In this document: piece by piece, positions 8,612 to 18,236 of the stretch
Position numbering within the stretch: position 1 is the stretch's first letter
Layout of the letters: each line of letters begins with the position of its first letter
Assembly (NCBI RefSeq): GCF_000383235.1
Contig: NZ_KB910926.1
Location: 62,001-126,000 of the forward strand
DNA length: 64,000 nt
DNA from: Bacillus sp. 123MFChir2
Lineage (GTDB): Bacteria; Bacillota; Bacilli; Bacillales; Bacillaceae_G
Direction: 5' to 3'
Program-made: the position numbers and the translations under genes
The notes under the pieces: model-generated
What the model was told of the DNA's origin: nothing
The model's input: the letters and a program-made list of their open reading frames with translations, nothing else
Database searches by the model: none

Positions 8612-9434
8612 ATACAAGTTCTTTTCCAGCACCAAATCTACGATATGCACCGTGATGTGTTGGTCCTACATATTCATTTAATTTGAAAGAATGAAGAATC
8701 GCAGCTGTAATAAATTCTTTTGCTACCTGAACTGCTTCTTTTACAGATTTTCCTTTTGCTAGTTCTGCTGTAATTGCAGCAGCGTATGTACAACCTGCGC
8801 CGTGTGTATATGTTGTTTCAATTTTCTCGGATTCTAAAATGTCAAATGTTTCTCCATCGTATAATAAATCAATTGCTTTTTCTGTTCCTAGCTTGCTGCC
8901 GCCTTTAATCAGTACGTATTTTGCCCCTAAAGCATGGATTTTTTCAGCAGCTTGCTTCATATCTTCAAGCGAGTTAATTTTGACACCGCTTAGTTGATAC
9001 GCTTCAAATAAGTTTGGTGTTACAATTAAAGCTTTTGGAACAAGTTTGTCACGTAGGCAGTCATTTGTTTCTGGATGAAGTGCTTCATCTGCCCCCTTAC
9101 ACACCATAACTGGGTCTATTACTACGTTTTGTAGATTATGCTTCTCAATTGTTTCAGCAACAAGCTCAATAATTTCAACAGAACCAAGCATACCTGTTTT
9201 TAATGCATCAACGCCAACGCCCTCAATTGTTGTTTCTAATTGTGGTTTTAATGTAGACGCTGGAATTGGGAACACATTATGTGCCCAACCGTTATGTGGG
9301 TCCATCGTTACGATTGTTGTAAGAGCTGTCATACCGTATACACCAAGCTCTTGGAATGTTTTTAAGTCTGCTTGCATCCCAGCGCCGCCGCTTGTATCCG
9401 ATCCAGCAATTGTAAGTGCTTTATTTAATGACAT
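8610..9434 (-). CDS. pdxK: Pyridoxal/HMP kinase (PdxK, ThiD-like)
   Basis: A 274-residue ribokinase-fold kinase. It begins with KALTIAGSDTSGGAGMQADLKTFQE and carries VVIDPVMVCKGADEAL and the anion-hole/catalytic TYTHGAGCTYAAAITAELAKG near residue 210. The VYGMTALTTIVTMDPHN region and the Cys in HGAGC resemble what I recall of B. subtilis PdxK (formerly YwdB/ThiD), which phosphorylates pyridoxal, pyridoxine and hydroxymethylpyrimidine for B6 salvage. A GAGGGGGC site precedes the ATG. A pure thiamine-pathway HMP-P kinase role is the main alternative; the locus context (ung and ywdIJK homologues nearby) favours the ywdB orthologue. Confidence 0.87.
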   Translation of the reverse strand: MSLNKALTIAGSDTSGGAGMQADLKTFQELGVYGMTALTTIVTMDPHNGWAHNVFPIPASTLKPQLETTIEGVGVDALKTGMLGSVEIIELVAETIEKHNLQNVVIDPVMVCKGADEALHPETNDCLRDKLVPKALIVTPNLFEAYQLSGVKINSLEDMKQAAEKIHALGAKYVLIKGGSKLGTEKAIDLLYDGETFDILESEKIETTYTHGAGCTYAAAITAELAKGKSVKEAVQVAKEFITAAILHSFKLNEYVGPTHHGAYRRFGAGKELV

Positions 9435-9548
9435 TGTGAAAGCCCCCTCGGGTAATAGAATGAATGTTACATTTTTAATTATTATATCAATGATATGAGG
9501 AAGTACAAAGCGAAAAAAGAAAGTAGTTCAATATGTTCTACTTAACAA

Positions 9549-9591
9549 AACAAGCAGTACTAACGCTTTTATAGCGGGAGTACTGCTTGTT
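9549..9591 (-). terminator. Terminator of the ClC-like channel gene
   Basis: A perfect 13-bp AACAAGCAGTACT stem with an internal CGCT/AGCG hairpin is followed on the minus strand by a T-rich tract. Confidence 0.7.
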
Positions 9592-9609
9592 CACTTTCTT
9601 ATTTCATTT

Positions 9610-10851
9610 TTATACCATTTTCGCTTGTTCCTGCCCACTATGATTAGGAAGAGGGAATAGATTACCTATCATTGCAGCTCCAATCATGGGTAACAATAAA
9701 TTAATTGGGAAGAACATAAGTAATAATAATGTAATAGCGAGCGGTTTTCGTACTGCGTAGCTTGAAATGGCTGTAGTGACAATGGCTACACAAGCAACTG
9801 GATCTAATGGGATGACAGTAGCCACAGCATATCCAATACTTGCACCAGCAAATACAATTGGGAAAATATGTCCGCCACGCCAACCTGTACTTAAACAAAC
9901 TGCCGTTACACATAACTTCAAAACTCCTGAAAGAATCAGCATCCAAAATGATAATTCTGTCCACTCATGGACTAAGTCTTTTAATTGATGTTCTCCTGAA
10001 AACATTGTATAAGGCAGTAAAGTTCCTGTAATTCCTAAAAGAATGCCGCCTATAACTCCTAACGTTACTTTATATTCTTGAAAAGGATGAACGATTTTTT
10101 CTAGTATATGTTCTACCTTGAAATAAAAATAGCCTACACCAGCTCCTATACAAATTAAAGGTAAGAAGGCAAGACATTCATGGAGTGAGAAAGACCCTTT
10201 CCCAAAATCAACAATAAAAGATCCTCGATTATCAAACTTACTAAGCAATAAATAAACAGAAAAACCAGCAAAAGTAGTAGCAAGATATACAATGGTTTTT
10301 TTTGCTCTGGAAATCTCGTCAATTGGTTTATTCTCATTTTCACTTGGAGCTAAATAACCGAATAATGGTGCATTAAAAATAACACTTAAAGTAGCACCAA
10401 TTCCAATTTCAGTTAATCCCTTCATGCCTTTTAAAGCGAAATGGAAACGATCTCCAACCCATGTACAAAGTCCACCGATAATTCCAACAAGTGCTGCTTC
10501 TGGCCCTAAACTTGCACCAAATATTAAAACAATAATAGCTGTTAATGTAGATTTATGTACAAAACTATACTCAATTCTACCTGTTTTCTTATATTCACCC
10601 ATTACCTCTGGCATTAAACGCGGGCATGTACCAAAGTACTTTTGCGATAGTCCGACAAGAATACCACCAATTGTTGTTACAAAAATTGTGTAATACGGTG
10701 GTAATGAAAACTCTTTCGGTAAATATCCCCAAATAAACTGAATTCCAGCATTTGTGGTAACTAAAAATAACCAGACTGTAGCACCAACTATAGCACCTAG
10801 AAACATACCATACATGATAAGTAAAGAATGCATGCCTCTTCTAATCGTCAT
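9610..10851 (-). CDS. ClC-type chloride channel/antiporter family protein (YfeO-like)
   Basis: A 413-residue protein with ten or more hydrophobic segments. The selectivity-filter motifs of the ClC fold are visible: GASLGPEAALVG (about residues 113-124) and GWRGGHIFPIVFAG (about 325-338). Replacement of the canonical GxEGP by SLGPEAA and the overall length fit the YfeO-like ion-channel subgroup. It would move chloride or a similar anion across the cytoplasmic membrane, as channel or proton antiporter. AAAGGAG precedes the ATG. It is monocistronic, with a terminator downstream and a 1-kb repeat-filled region upstream. Confidence 0.87.
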   Translation of the reverse strand: MTIRRGMHSLLIMYGMFLGAIVGATVWLFLVTTNAGIQFIWGYLPKEFSLPPYYTIFVTTIGGILVGLSQKYFGTCPRLMPEVMGEYKKTGRIEYSFVHKSTLTAIIVLIFGASLGPEAALVGIIGGLCTWVGDRFHFALKGMKGLTEIGIGATLSVIFNAPLFGYLAPSENENKPIDEISRAKKTIVYLATTFAGFSVYLLLSKFDNRGSFIVDFGKGSFSLHECLAFLPLICIGAGVGYFYFKVEHILEKIVHPFQEYKVTLGVIGGILLGITGTLLPYTMFSGEHQLKDLVHEWTELSFWMLILSGVLKLCVTAVCLSTGWRGGHIFPIVFAGASIGYAVATVIPLDPVACVAIVTTAISSYAVRKPLAITLLLLMFFPINLLLPMIGAAMIGNLFPLPNHSGQEQAKMV

Positions 10852-10921
10852 TTTTTATGCCTCCTTTATGTTATATGGTGTCATGACAAATTTAGAGATT
10901 CTGATACGAGAATAATTATGC

Positions 10922-11124
10922 TTATATATAAATCCAATTTATTTGTTTTACATATAGATTGCTACTATGAAAAAAGGAACCTGCACTTGTTTGCTCTTTT
11001 TGGTTTTCGCTGCGCATGTGGCAGAAATAGGATCTGACCGATTCTATGCATGGCCAGATGCTCTCGCCCACCGAAAAAGAAAAGGGTTTTTATGTTAGTT
11101 TTTCAATTTGCAGATATATATATT
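10922..11124 (+). repeat. Family A repeat, forward copy 2
   Basis: It contains ACATATAGATTGCTACTATG, GCATGTGGCAGAAA, CTGACCGATTCTATGCATGG and GGCCAGATGCTCTCGCCCACC. Its ends read TATATATAAAT and GCAGATATATATA, giving imperfect terminal inverted repeats of about 25 bp. Together with the reverse copy at 11401 it accounts for about 40% of the 1018-bp gap between the ClC gene and the MaoC gene. The rest of that gap (about 11125-11400 and 11606-11824) is AT-rich, with no gene or structure I can support. Confidence 0.85.
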
Positions 11125-11400
11125 ATGCCTGCTCTTTTTACCATTTTTCACAAAAAACTTACTGAAGAGTAATTTATATAAAAGATGGAGAATTACCTAT
11201 AGTGTTTAATATTAAATGGTTTATATGAATTTTATTTGAAATTCATATAAAAAATGTGTAGGAGCGCAGCAATATAGCTATTAAGTTAAGTTTTTAATCC
11301 CCATAAAGAAAAAATATCACTTTATAATAAGTGATGTGGAAACATTTGTATAAGTAGCGTTGTGAAAAATATCATTTTCATGGTTACCATAATGAATGAA

Positions 11401-11605
11401 ATATATAAATACAAATTGAAAAAATGACATAAAAACCAATTTTTTAGGAGAGGAAACGAGAGTAACTGGCGATGCATAGAGGTGATCAGTTCCTTTTCCT
11501 GCCACGTGCAAAGTTTAAAACAAAGATAGACAGCAAGTAGCGGTCATGTTTTGTTCTGCATAGCAGCGACTTAGATGTTAAAAAGTCAATTTGGATTTAT
11601 ATATA
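11401..11605 (-). repeat. Family A repeat, reverse copy 3
   Basis: This is the complement of the family A consensus: ATATATAAATACAAATTG at the left end, then CTGGCGATGCATAGAGGTGATCAG, GCCACGTGCAAAGTTT, CAAGTAGCGGTCATG, TCTGCATAGCAGCGAC, and the AATTTGGATTTATATATAA end. It faces the forward copy at 10922 across a 276-bp spacer. Confidence 0.85.
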
Positions 11606-11824
11606 ACTCTTTCATTTTACATAGTAAGTAATGTTTTTTAAATGTATTTTTTATTTTAAAATAGAACATTTCCTGTATTTTTTCAAATTCAAATCCTTAT
11701 TTCATTCTATTCATATAATAAATTCGTGTGTATATGCTATTTGTGTATCTGGAAAGTGGTAGGTGATAAAACCTCATTTCACGGTTTAGAGAGAAGTAAA
11801 AAAGATAAGCGGAGCAGGTTTTCT

Positions 11825-11855
11825 ATCAGTGAGGGATGAGGCATCCCTCACTGAT
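11825..11855 (-). terminator. Perfect 14-bp hairpin downstream of the MaoC gene
   Basis: ATCAGTGAGGGATG pairs perfectly with CATCCCTCACTGAT around AGG. It can terminate the minus-strand MaoC gene. The ATCAGTG...CACTGAT ends resemble the hairpin at the edge of the family B repeats (25.3 and 37.3 kb), so it may be a relic of one. Confidence 0.6.
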
Positions 11856-11869
11856 GGAGGTTTCATTTA

Positions 11870-12241
11870 TTATTGCCGAATAATCCCTTGAAAAGATCCT
11901 TCCAACACTTTTTTCCCATTTTGATTAAAGCATTGTGCCTTTGAAACAGCGACGATTCGATCGTCTTGTTTTTCATGATGAATCAGTGTGACTTCACATC
12001 GAACTGTATCTCCGGTAAAGACTGGGCGTAAGAAAGTAAGTTCTACATCTCTTGCGATAAAATTTAAATCGCCGCCAATTTTCGTAGGTAATGTTGCGAC
12101 GAGTAATCCTTGTACCATTACGCGTCCATGTTCATCTGGAACAACATGATGTTCACCGGCATCACCGGAAATTTTACTAAATAGCTCTACATCTTCCCTT
12201 GTAAATGATTTTTCAAAAGTTAACATTTCCCCGACCTTCAT
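11870..12241 (-). CDS. MaoC-like hotdog-fold hydratase
   Basis: A 123-residue single-domain protein with the MaoC/R-hydratase core: TREDVELFSKISGDAGEHHVV (about residues 14-34), where the catalytic Asp sits, VMVQGLLVATL, the RPVFTGDT turn, and the C-terminal NQNGKKVLEG. Single hotdog-domain hydratases act on (R)-3-hydroxyacyl-CoA or enoyl-CoA. The usual catalytic His pattern DxxxxH reads GDAGEHH here and is compatible. An AGGAGGCG site lies before the ATG. It stands alone and its physiological substrate is unknown. Confidence 0.8.
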   Translation of the reverse strand: MKVGEMLTFEKSFTREDVELFSKISGDAGEHHVVPDEHGRVMVQGLLVATLPTKIGGDLNFIARDVELTFLRPVFTGDTVRCEVTLIHHEKQDDRIVAVSKAQCFNQNGKKVLEGSFQGIIRQ

Positions 12242-12363
12242 GTATGTATCGCCTCCTATTGGTTTATGAATGAGTTGTCATTCATACTTTAGATTTTACA
12301 GAATATTCTTTATTCAGTAAAGGTCGGTAGTGGAAATAATAAGGAACAATAAAATATTTTGAG

Positions 12364-12378
12364 AACATTCAGAAAATA
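12364..12378 (+). promoter_or_regulatory. Possible CodY box before the metY promoter
   Basis: AACATTCAGAAAATA matches 12 of 15 positions of AATTTTCWGAAAATT and lies immediately upstream of the -35 element. It is a weak call on motif alone. Confidence 0.35.
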
Positions 12379-12380
12379 TA

Positions 12381-12409
12381 TTGACATGAGCAAATAATTT
12401 CTATAGAAT
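12381..12409 (+). promoter_or_regulatory. Sigma-A promoter for the met riboswitch transcript
   Basis: TTGACA, 17 bp, TAGAAT. It ends about 20 bp upstream of the riboswitch P1 helix. Confidence 0.75.
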
Positions 12410-12428
12410 CATCGGTAATTGCATATGT

Positions 12429-12528
12429 CTTATCAAGAATAGGTGGAGGGAACGGGCCCTATGAAACCTTGGCAACAGCCGTAAATCGGAATTGTGCTAA
12501 ATCCTGCAGGTATTTCCTGAAAGATAAG
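12429..12528 (+). ncRNA. SAM-I riboswitch (S-box)
   Basis: The conserved core is present in order: CTTATC starts P1, then AAGAATAGGTGGAGGGAA, GGCCCTATGAAACCTTGGCAACAG, and GATAAG closes P1. This is the S-box aptamer that binds S-adenosylmethionine. A terminator hairpin 27 bp downstream indicates transcription attenuation: high SAM stops transcription of metY-metA. Confidence 0.95.
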
Positions 12529-12554
12529 AAAGGCTACATGGCGAGCGTTTGTCT

Positions 12555-12593
12555 AAACTGCTTCTTTCTTATTTAGGGAAGAAGCAGTTTTTT
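12555..12593 (+). terminator. SAM-riboswitch expression-platform terminator
   Basis: AAACTGCTTCTT pairs with AAGAAGCAGTTT, followed by a T-rich run. It lies between the aptamer and metY. Confidence 0.88.
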
Positions 12594-12622
12594 ATTTTTT
12601 ATAAAAGAAAGGAGATTGAGAA

Positions 12623-13918
12623 ATGGGAGATTCATGGGGGAAAGGAACGATTTGTGTGCAAGGTGGCTATACGCCGAAAAATGGTGAGCCGCGTGTTTTG
12701 CCGCTTTATCAAAGCACGACGTATAAATACGATACTTCTGATGATTTAGCAGCCCTCTTTAATTTGGAGGCAGAAGGATATATTTATACGCGTATTGGAA
12801 ACCCAACGCTTGCGGCTTTTGAGCAAAAGCTCACAGAGTTAGAAGGCGGAGTTGGTGCGGTTGCAACGGCCTCAGGGCAAGCTGCAATTATGCTGGCGAT
12901 ATTAAATATTTGTGGCAGCGGCGATCACTTGCTTTGCTCATCAACGGTATACGGCGGTACATTTAATTTATTTGCAGTTAGTCTGAAGAAGCTTGGGATT
13001 GAGGTCACGTTTTTTCATCCAAACTTATCTGCTGATGAAATTGTTGCCCTTGCAAATGAGAAAACAAAACTTGTGTATGCGGAATCGCTTGGGAATCCAG
13101 CGATGAATGTACTGAATTTTAAAGAGCTTTCTGATGTGGCAAAAGAGCTTGGAGTACCGTTTATTGTGGATAATACATTAGCGACGCCGTATTTATGTCA
13201 TGCGTTTGAACATGGTGCAAACATTGTTGTTCACTCTACAACGAAATATATCGATGGTCATGCAAGTTCGCTAGGCGGCATTGTAATTGATGGAGGGAAT
13301 TTCGAGTGGAGTAAATTTCCTGAATTTGTTGAATCAGATCCAAGCTATCATGGTGTGAGTTATGTGAAAAAGTTCGGGCAAGCGGCATATATTGTGAAGG
13401 CTCGTGTACAGTTATTAAGAGACTATGGAAATTGTATGAGCCCATTCAATGCGTACATGAGCAATATTGGCTTAGAAACGTTACACCTTCGCATGGAGCG
13501 TCATAGCAAAAATGCACTAGCCGTTGCACAGTGGTTATCGCAGCATGAACGAGTTGAGTGGGTCAATTATCCTGGACTTCAAAGTAATGAAAATTATGCA
13601 TTGGCACAAAAATATTTACCGAAAGGTGCGAGCGGTGTTTTAACATTTGGAATAAAGGGCGGTCTTGAACCTGCTAAACAGTTTATTGGAAATGTGAAGC
13701 TTGCCACGTTGGTGACGCATGTTGCAGATGCAAGAACTTGTGTCATTCATCCTGCAAGCACAACGCATCGTCAGCTTACAGAAGAGCAGCAGTGTTTGGC
13801 AGGTGTAACGCCTGATTTAATTCGGTTATCGGTTGGTATTGAAGATGCGAAGGATATTATTGCTGACTTAGGGGCAGCACTTTCTGGAGGAAAACAGTAT
13901 GCCGATCATCATTGCTAA
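12623..13918 (+). CDS. metY: O-acetylhomoserine sulfhydrylase / aminocarboxypropyltransferase
   Basis: A 431-residue Cys/Met-metabolism PLP enzyme. [10 protein letters not shown] near residue 53, ASGQAA for the phosphate cup, and [12 protein letters not shown] carrying the PLP-binding Lys (about residue 206) are all visible. The length of about 430 residues and the extended segment EWSKFPEF...[11 protein letters not shown] mark the O-acetylhomoserine sulfhydrylase subgroup rather than cystathionine gamma-synthase (about 380). It converts O-acetylhomoserine plus sulfide to homocysteine. An AAAGGAG site precedes the ATG. It lies behind a SAM-I riboswitch and overlaps metA by 20 bp, so both enzymes of direct sulfhydrylation are co-expressed. 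Confidence 0.93.
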   Translation: MGDSWGKGTICVQGGYTPKNGEPRVLPLYQSTTYKYDTSDDLAALFNLEAEGYIYTRIGNPTLAAFEQKLTELEGGVGAVATASGQAAIMLAILNICGSGDHLLCSSTVYGGTFNLFAVSLKKLGIEVTFFHPNLSADEIVALANEKTKLVYAESLGNPAMNVLNFKELSDVAKELGVPFIVDNTLATPYLCHAFEHGANIVVHSTTKYIDGHASSLGGIVIDGGNFEWSKFPEFVESDPSYHGVSYVKKFGQAAYIVKARVQLLRDYGNCMSPFNAYMSNIGLETLHLRMERHSKNALAVAQWLSQHERVEWVNYPGLQSNENYALAQKYLPKGASGVLTFGIKGGLEPAKQFIGNVKLATLVTHVADARTCVIHPASTTHRQLTEEQQCLAGVTPDLIRLSVGIEDAKDIIADLGAALSGGKQYADHHC

Positions 13919-14804
13919 AGATTTACCAGCTCGTAAAGTATTGCAAAATGAAAATATTTTTGTGATGACGAAAGAACGAGCAGAAACGCAAGATATTCGT
14001 GCTTTGAAGATTGCTATTTTAAACTTAATGCCAACAAAACAAGAAACAGAAACGCAGTTGCTTCGTTTAATTGGAAATACACCGCTTCAGCTCGATATCC
14101 ATTTACTTCATATGGAGTCCCATACAGCAAAAAATGTAACGCAGGAGCATTTAACAAGCTTTTATAAAACATTTCGTGATATTGAAGGAGAAAAATTTGA
14201 CGGACTTATCATTACTGGTGCTCCGGTTGAAACAATTCCTTTTGAAGAGATAGATTATTGGGAAGAACTGAAGCGAATTATGGAGTATTCGAATGCACAT
14301 GTCACATCAACGCTTCATATTTGCTGGGGGGCGCAGGCTGGATTGTATTATCACTACGGAGTTCCCAAATATCCGCTTGAACAAAAGATGTTTGGGGTAT
14401 TTGAGCATGAAGTGCAGCAGGAACATGTAAAATTATTACGCGGTTTTGATGAAATATTTTTTGCACCGCATTCTCGTCATACAGAAGTCCGTGCATCTGA
14501 TATTCAACGCGTACGGGAGCTTGATCTGTTAGCGACTTCTGAATGCGCCGGTGTTCATCTTGTTATGAATAAAGATGGAAAGCATATCTTTGTTCTTGGT
14601 CATAGTGAATACAGCTGTGAGACGTTAAAGCAAGAATACGAGCGCGATCAGCAAAGAGGATTGGATATTCCTATTCCCAAAAATTATTTTAAGCATGACA
14701 ATCCTTTAGAAAATCCAGTAGTAAAGTGGCGTAGTCATGGAAATTTACTATTCTCAAATTGGTTGAATTACTATGTGTATCAGGAAACTCCTTATATTTT
14801 GTAA
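13899..14804 (+). CDS. metA: Homoserine O-acetyltransferase (MetA family)
   Basis: A 301-residue MetA-family acyltransferase. Catalytic residues fall at the family positions: Cys142 (LHICWGAQ), His235 and Glu237 (VLGHSEYSC). Residue 111 is Glu (ITGAPVE), the position known to select acetyl-CoA over succinyl-CoA in the B. cereus enzyme, so the product should be O-acetylhomoserine, matching MetY upstream. It overlaps metY by 20 bp and shares the riboswitch. No strong terminator was seen after it. Confidence 0.94.
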   Translation: MPIIIAKDLPARKVLQNENIFVMTKERAETQDIRALKIAILNLMPTKQETETQLLRLIGNTPLQLDIHLLHMESHTAKNVTQEHLTSFYKTFRDIEGEKFDGLIITGAPVETIPFEEIDYWEELKRIMEYSNAHVTSTLHICWGAQAGLYYHYGVPKYPLEQKMFGVFEHEVQQEHVKLLRGFDEIFFAPHSRHTEVRASDIQRVRELDLLATSECAGVHLVMNKDGKHIFVLGHSEYSCETLKQEYERDQQRGLDIPIPKNYFKHDNPLENPVVKWRSHGNLLFSNWLNYYVYQETPYIL

Positions 14805-14880
14805 AGGAAGTTGAGCATAACATGTGGTAACGTTTTCTTTGTAAAGAATGGCCTTTATTATTCAGAATGTTCTAAATATA

Positions 14881-14909
14881 TTGTTTTCAGTGATTTTACC
14901 TTATATAAT
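14881..14909 (+). promoter_or_regulatory. Sigma-A promoter of hom-thrC-thrB
   Basis: TTGTTT, 17 bp, TATAAT. The ATG follows 38 bp after the -10 element. Confidence 0.7.
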
Positions 14910-14947
14910 GGCACCTAAATACAATTTTTAGAGGGGTGGACAGTACT

Positions 14948-16243
14948 ATGAACGAAATTCAAGTTGGCTTATTAGGTCTCGGAACTGTAGGAAGTGGTGT
15001 GGTGCGCGTTATTGAAGATCATCAAGATCGTTTAGCACACCAAATTGGTTGTCCTGTCAAAGTAGCAAAAGTATTAGTACAAAACTTAGAAAAAGAACGT
15101 GAGGTCCAAGTAACCCCTACATTATTAACGAAAAATCCAGATGAAATTATAGATAATCCAGATGTTGATGTTGTAATTGAAGTGATGGGCGGTATAGAAG
15201 ACGCAAAAGCATATATTTTACAATCGCTTCAAAACGGTAAGCACGTAGTTACAGCGAATAAAGATTTAATGGCACTTCACGGTGCAGAACTTCTTACTGT
15301 AGCAAAAGAAAATCAAGCGGATTTGTTTTATGAAGCGAGTGTAGCAGGTGGTATTCCGATTCTACGAAGCATTGTAGAAGGTCTTTCTTCTGATCGGATT
15401 ACGAAAATGATGGGTATTGTGAACGGAACAACTAACTTTATTTTGACAAAAATGTCTGACGAAGGGAGAGCATATGACGACGTGTTAAATGAAGCACAGC
15501 AGCTTGGATTTGCAGAAGCAGATCCAACATCAGATGTTGAAGGTTTAGATGCGGCCCGAAAGATGACAATCTTAGCAACACTTGGATTTTCTACAAATGT
15601 AGAACTTCATGATGTGAATGTAAAAGGAATTACATCTATTACAGAGGAAGACATTGCATATAGTAAGAGTCTTGGCTATACAATTAAGTTAATCGGTGTA
15701 GCGAAGCGTGATGGTGAAAAATTAGAGGTAACAGTAGAACCAACATTGTTACCAAATACACATCCGCTTGCGGCTGTTCAAAACGAATATAATGCAGTAT
15801 ATGTATATGGCGAAGCGGTAGGAGAAACAATGTTTTACGGACCAGGTGCGGGAAGTTTGCCAACAGCAACAGCTGTTGTATCTGATTTAGTTGCGGTTAT
15901 GAAAAATGTACGCCTTGGTGTAACAGGAAATAGTGCAGTAACGCCGCAATATGAGAAAGTATTAAAAGCAGAAGACGAAATTTATGTGAAGAAGTTTCTA
16001 CGCCTTCATGTGAAGGATAAAGTAGGTGTGTTTGCAAAAATTACATCGTTATTTTCAGAACGTGGCGTAAGCTTTGAAAAGATTATTCAAATGCCATTAC
16101 AAAAGAAAGGAGCAGCAGAAATCGTTATTGTTACACACCGCGCATCTCTTGCAGATTATACATACATTCTCGAAACACTAGAGACGTATGAAGAAGTAGA
16201 TTGTGTGAAAGCAAACTACCGTATTGAAGGAGATGCTCGCTAA
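14948..16243 (+). CDS. hom: Homoserine dehydrogenase
   Basis: A 431-residue monofunctional homoserine dehydrogenase. The NAD(P)-binding [13 protein letters not shown] is at the N-terminus. [10 protein letters not shown] and the catalytic block [19 protein letters not shown] follow, and the C-terminal third (from about residue 345, [15 protein letters not shown]) is an ACT domain for threonine feedback. It reduces aspartate semialdehyde to homoserine. The ATG at 14948 is well spaced from GAGGGG; a GTG at 14936 overlaps that site and is rejected. The stop overlaps thrC by one base (TAATG). It supplies homoserine to both thrBC downstream and metA upstream. Confidence 0.96.
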   Translation: MNEIQVGLLGLGTVGSGVVRVIEDHQDRLAHQIGCPVKVAKVLVQNLEKEREVQVTPTLLTKNPDEIIDNPDVDVVIEVMGGIEDAKAYILQSLQNGKHVVTANKDLMALHGAELLTVAKENQADLFYEASVAGGIPILRSIVEGLSSDRITKMMGIVNGTTNFILTKMSDEGRAYDDVLNEAQQLGFAEADPTSDVEGLDAARKMTILATLGFSTNVELHDVNVKGITSITEEDIAYSKSLGYTIKLIGVAKRDGEKLEVTVEPTLLPNTHPLAAVQNEYNAVYVYGEAVGETMFYGPGAGSLPTATAVVSDLVAVMKNVRLGVTGNSAVTPQYEKVLKAEDEIYVKKFLRLHVKDKVGVFAKITSLFSERGVSFEKIIQMPLQKKGAAEIVIVTHRASLADYTYILETLETYEEVDCVKANYRIEGDAR

Positions 16244-17301
16244 TGTGGAACGGAATACTTGCTGCTTTTAAAAAATACTTACCGATTACTGAGCAAACGC
16301 CGTTACTTTCACTATCAGAAGGAAATACACCGCTCATTTTATTAGAAAATCTTTCAGAAAAATGGGGTGTTTCTGTTTATGCGAAAGTAGAAGGTGCAAA
16401 TCCGACTGGTTCTTTTAAAGATCGCGGGATGGTTATGGCTGTAGCAAAGGCAAAGGAAACTGGCAGCAAAACGGTTATTTGTGCTTCAACAGGAAATACA
16501 TCTGCGTCGGCAGCTGCTTATGCAGCGCGCGCAGGTTTATCTTGCATTGTTATGATTCCAAATGGAAAAATCGCCTATGGCAAGTTAGCGCAGGCGGTCA
16601 TGTACGGAGCTGAAATTATTAGTATTGATGGGAACTTTGACCATGCTTTGCAAATGGTACGAAAGCTTAGCGATTCATCGCCAATTACGCTTGTGAATTC
16701 AGTGAATCCATATCGTATTGAAGGGCAAAAAACAGCAGCATTTGAAGTTTGTGATGCACTTGGAAAAGCGCCTGATATTTTAGCCATTCCAGTTGGAAAT
16801 GCGGGGAATATTACAGCGTATTGGAAAGGCTTTAAGGAGTATAACGAAAAGCACGGCACAGGTTTACCAGAGATGCACGGTTTTGAAGCGGAAGGGTCGG
16901 CGGCGATTGTGCGCGGATATAAAATTGAGGAACCGGAGACAGTTGCGACTGCAATACGTATCGGGAACCCCGCAAGCTGGGATAAAGCCGTCGCTGCTGC
17001 TCATGATTCAAATGGGAAAATCGATGAGGTAACAGATGCAGAAATTATTAGGGCATATGAATGGCTTGCTAAGTATGAAGGGATTTTTGCGGAGCCTGCT
17101 TCTTGTGCATCTCTTGCTGGTATTTACAAGCAAGTACAAACAGGAGAAATAGCAAAAGGAAGCAGAATCGCCGCTGTTTTAACAGGAAACGGTTTAAAGG
17201 ACCCTAACATTGCGATTGATACAAAAAACATTCAGCCAATTGTGTTGCCAAATGATGTAAAGGTTGTGTTTGAACATATTCAAGGAGCTGTCCTTCGATG
17301 A
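16243..17301 (+). CDS. thrC: Threonine synthase
   Basis: A 352-residue fold-type II PLP enzyme of the short threonine synthase class. The PLP lysine lies in [12 protein letters not shown] (about residue 59), with [18 protein letters not shown] as the substrate loop, [16 protein letters not shown] as the phosphate-binding loop, and [11 protein letters not shown] near the end. It converts O-phosphohomoserine to threonine. Translational coupling is tight at both ends: the start overlaps the hom stop and the stop overlaps the thrB start (ATGA). Confidence 0.96.
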   Translation: MWNGILAAFKKYLPITEQTPLLSLSEGNTPLILLENLSEKWGVSVYAKVEGANPTGSFKDRGMVMAVAKAKETGSKTVICASTGNTSASAAAYAARAGLSCIVMIPNGKIAYGKLAQAVMYGAEIISIDGNFDHALQMVRKLSDSSPITLVNSVNPYRIEGQKTAAFEVCDALGKAPDILAIPVGNAGNITAYWKGFKEYNEKHGTGLPEMHGFEAEGSAAIVRGYKIEEPETVATAIRIGNPASWDKAVAAAHDSNGKIDEVTDAEIIRAYEWLAKYEGIFAEPASCASLAGIYKQVQTGEIAKGSRIAAVLTGNGLKDPNIAIDTKNIQPIVLPNDVKVVFEHIQGAVLR

Positions 17302-18221
17302 AGGCGGCTCCTATGTTTACAATTCGTGTGCCGGCTAGTACAGCAAATCTTGGACCGGGCTTTGATTCAATAGGTCTTGCGGTAAGTAAATATTTAACGG
17401 TAGATGTATTTTCGCATTCTATTTGGGAGTGCACGGCGAAAACAACAGTTCTTCAAGGGATTCCAAAAGATGAGAAGAATTTACTCATTCAGACAGCGCG
17501 CATGACAGCTACTCGTTACAATAAGGAGCTTCCTTATTGTCATCTTCATCTAGACAGTGATATTCCATTAGCGCGCGGACTCGGAAGCAGTGCATCGGCA
17601 ATTATTGCGGGAATTGAACTGGCTAATCAGCTGTGCGAACTACATCTATCTAGAAGAGAGAAGCTGTTGATCGCAACGGAAATGGAAGGTCATATTGATA
17701 ACGTTGGAGCAGCGTTATATGGCGGCCTTATGATAGGAACATATGATGGAAAAGATATTTCCTTTTTGTCACAACCTATTCATGATATAGAACTTGTCGT
17801 GGTTATTCCTTCATATGAACTAAAAACAGTTCATTCGAGGGACGTGCTTCCGAGTACGTTACAATATATGGACAGCATTCGCGGTAGCGGTGTTGCCAAT
17901 GTACTTGTCGCGGCTTTATGTAAGGAGGACTGGGTACTTGCGGGTGAAATGATGAAACAGGATATGTTTCATGAACCATACCGGAAAGAGCTCGTACCAG
18001 AACTACAAAAGCTTCAAAAATTAGAACATGAACATGTATACGGTGTTTCTTTAAGCGGCGCCGGGCCAACTGTACTTTGCTATGTGAAAAAAGGAAGTGC
18101 TGAAGAAGTAAAGATATGTCTGCAATCGCTTTTCAGCCATTGCACGGTAGAAACGCTTCAAGTTGTAAACGAAGGGGTTCATGTTATATATGAACAACAA
18201 AAGCCCATTGAAAGTATATAA
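17298..18221 (+). CDS. thrB: Homoserine kinase
   Basis: A 307-residue GHMP kinase. The N-terminal [15 protein letters not shown], the ATP loop [12 protein letters not shown] (about residues 90-101), and the C-terminal [12 protein letters not shown] are all present. It phosphorylates homoserine for ThrC. The ATG at 17298 overlaps the thrC stop and has AGGAG ten bases upstream; an ATG at 17313 is a possible shorter start with a weaker site. It is the last gene of hom-thrC-thrB. Confidence 0.95.
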   Translation: MKAAPMFTIRVPASTANLGPGFDSIGLAVSKYLTVDVFSHSIWECTAKTTVLQGIPKDEKNLLIQTARMTATRYNKELPYCHLHLDSDIPLARGLGSSASAIIAGIELANQLCELHLSRREKLLIATEMEGHIDNVGAALYGGLMIGTYDGKDISFLSQPIHDIELVVVIPSYELKTVHSRDVLPSTLQYMDSIRGSGVANVLVAALCKEDWVLAGEMMKQDMFHEPYRKELVPELQKLQKLEHEHVYGVSLSGAGPTVLCYVKKGSAEEVKICLQSLFSHCTVETLQVVNEGVHVIYEQQKPIESI

Positions 18222-18236
18222 CCTTCAATGGGCTTC
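18201..18236. terminator. Bidirectional terminator between thrB and the YczE-like gene
   Basis: AAGCCCATTGAA pairs perfectly with TTCAATGGGCTT around an 11-base loop. It overlaps the 3' ends of two convergent genes. Confidence 0.85.

Noticed and set aside
14855-14872. CodY box before hom
   Set aside because: ATTATTCAGAATGTT has about four mismatches to the consensus, too weak to list as a feature.
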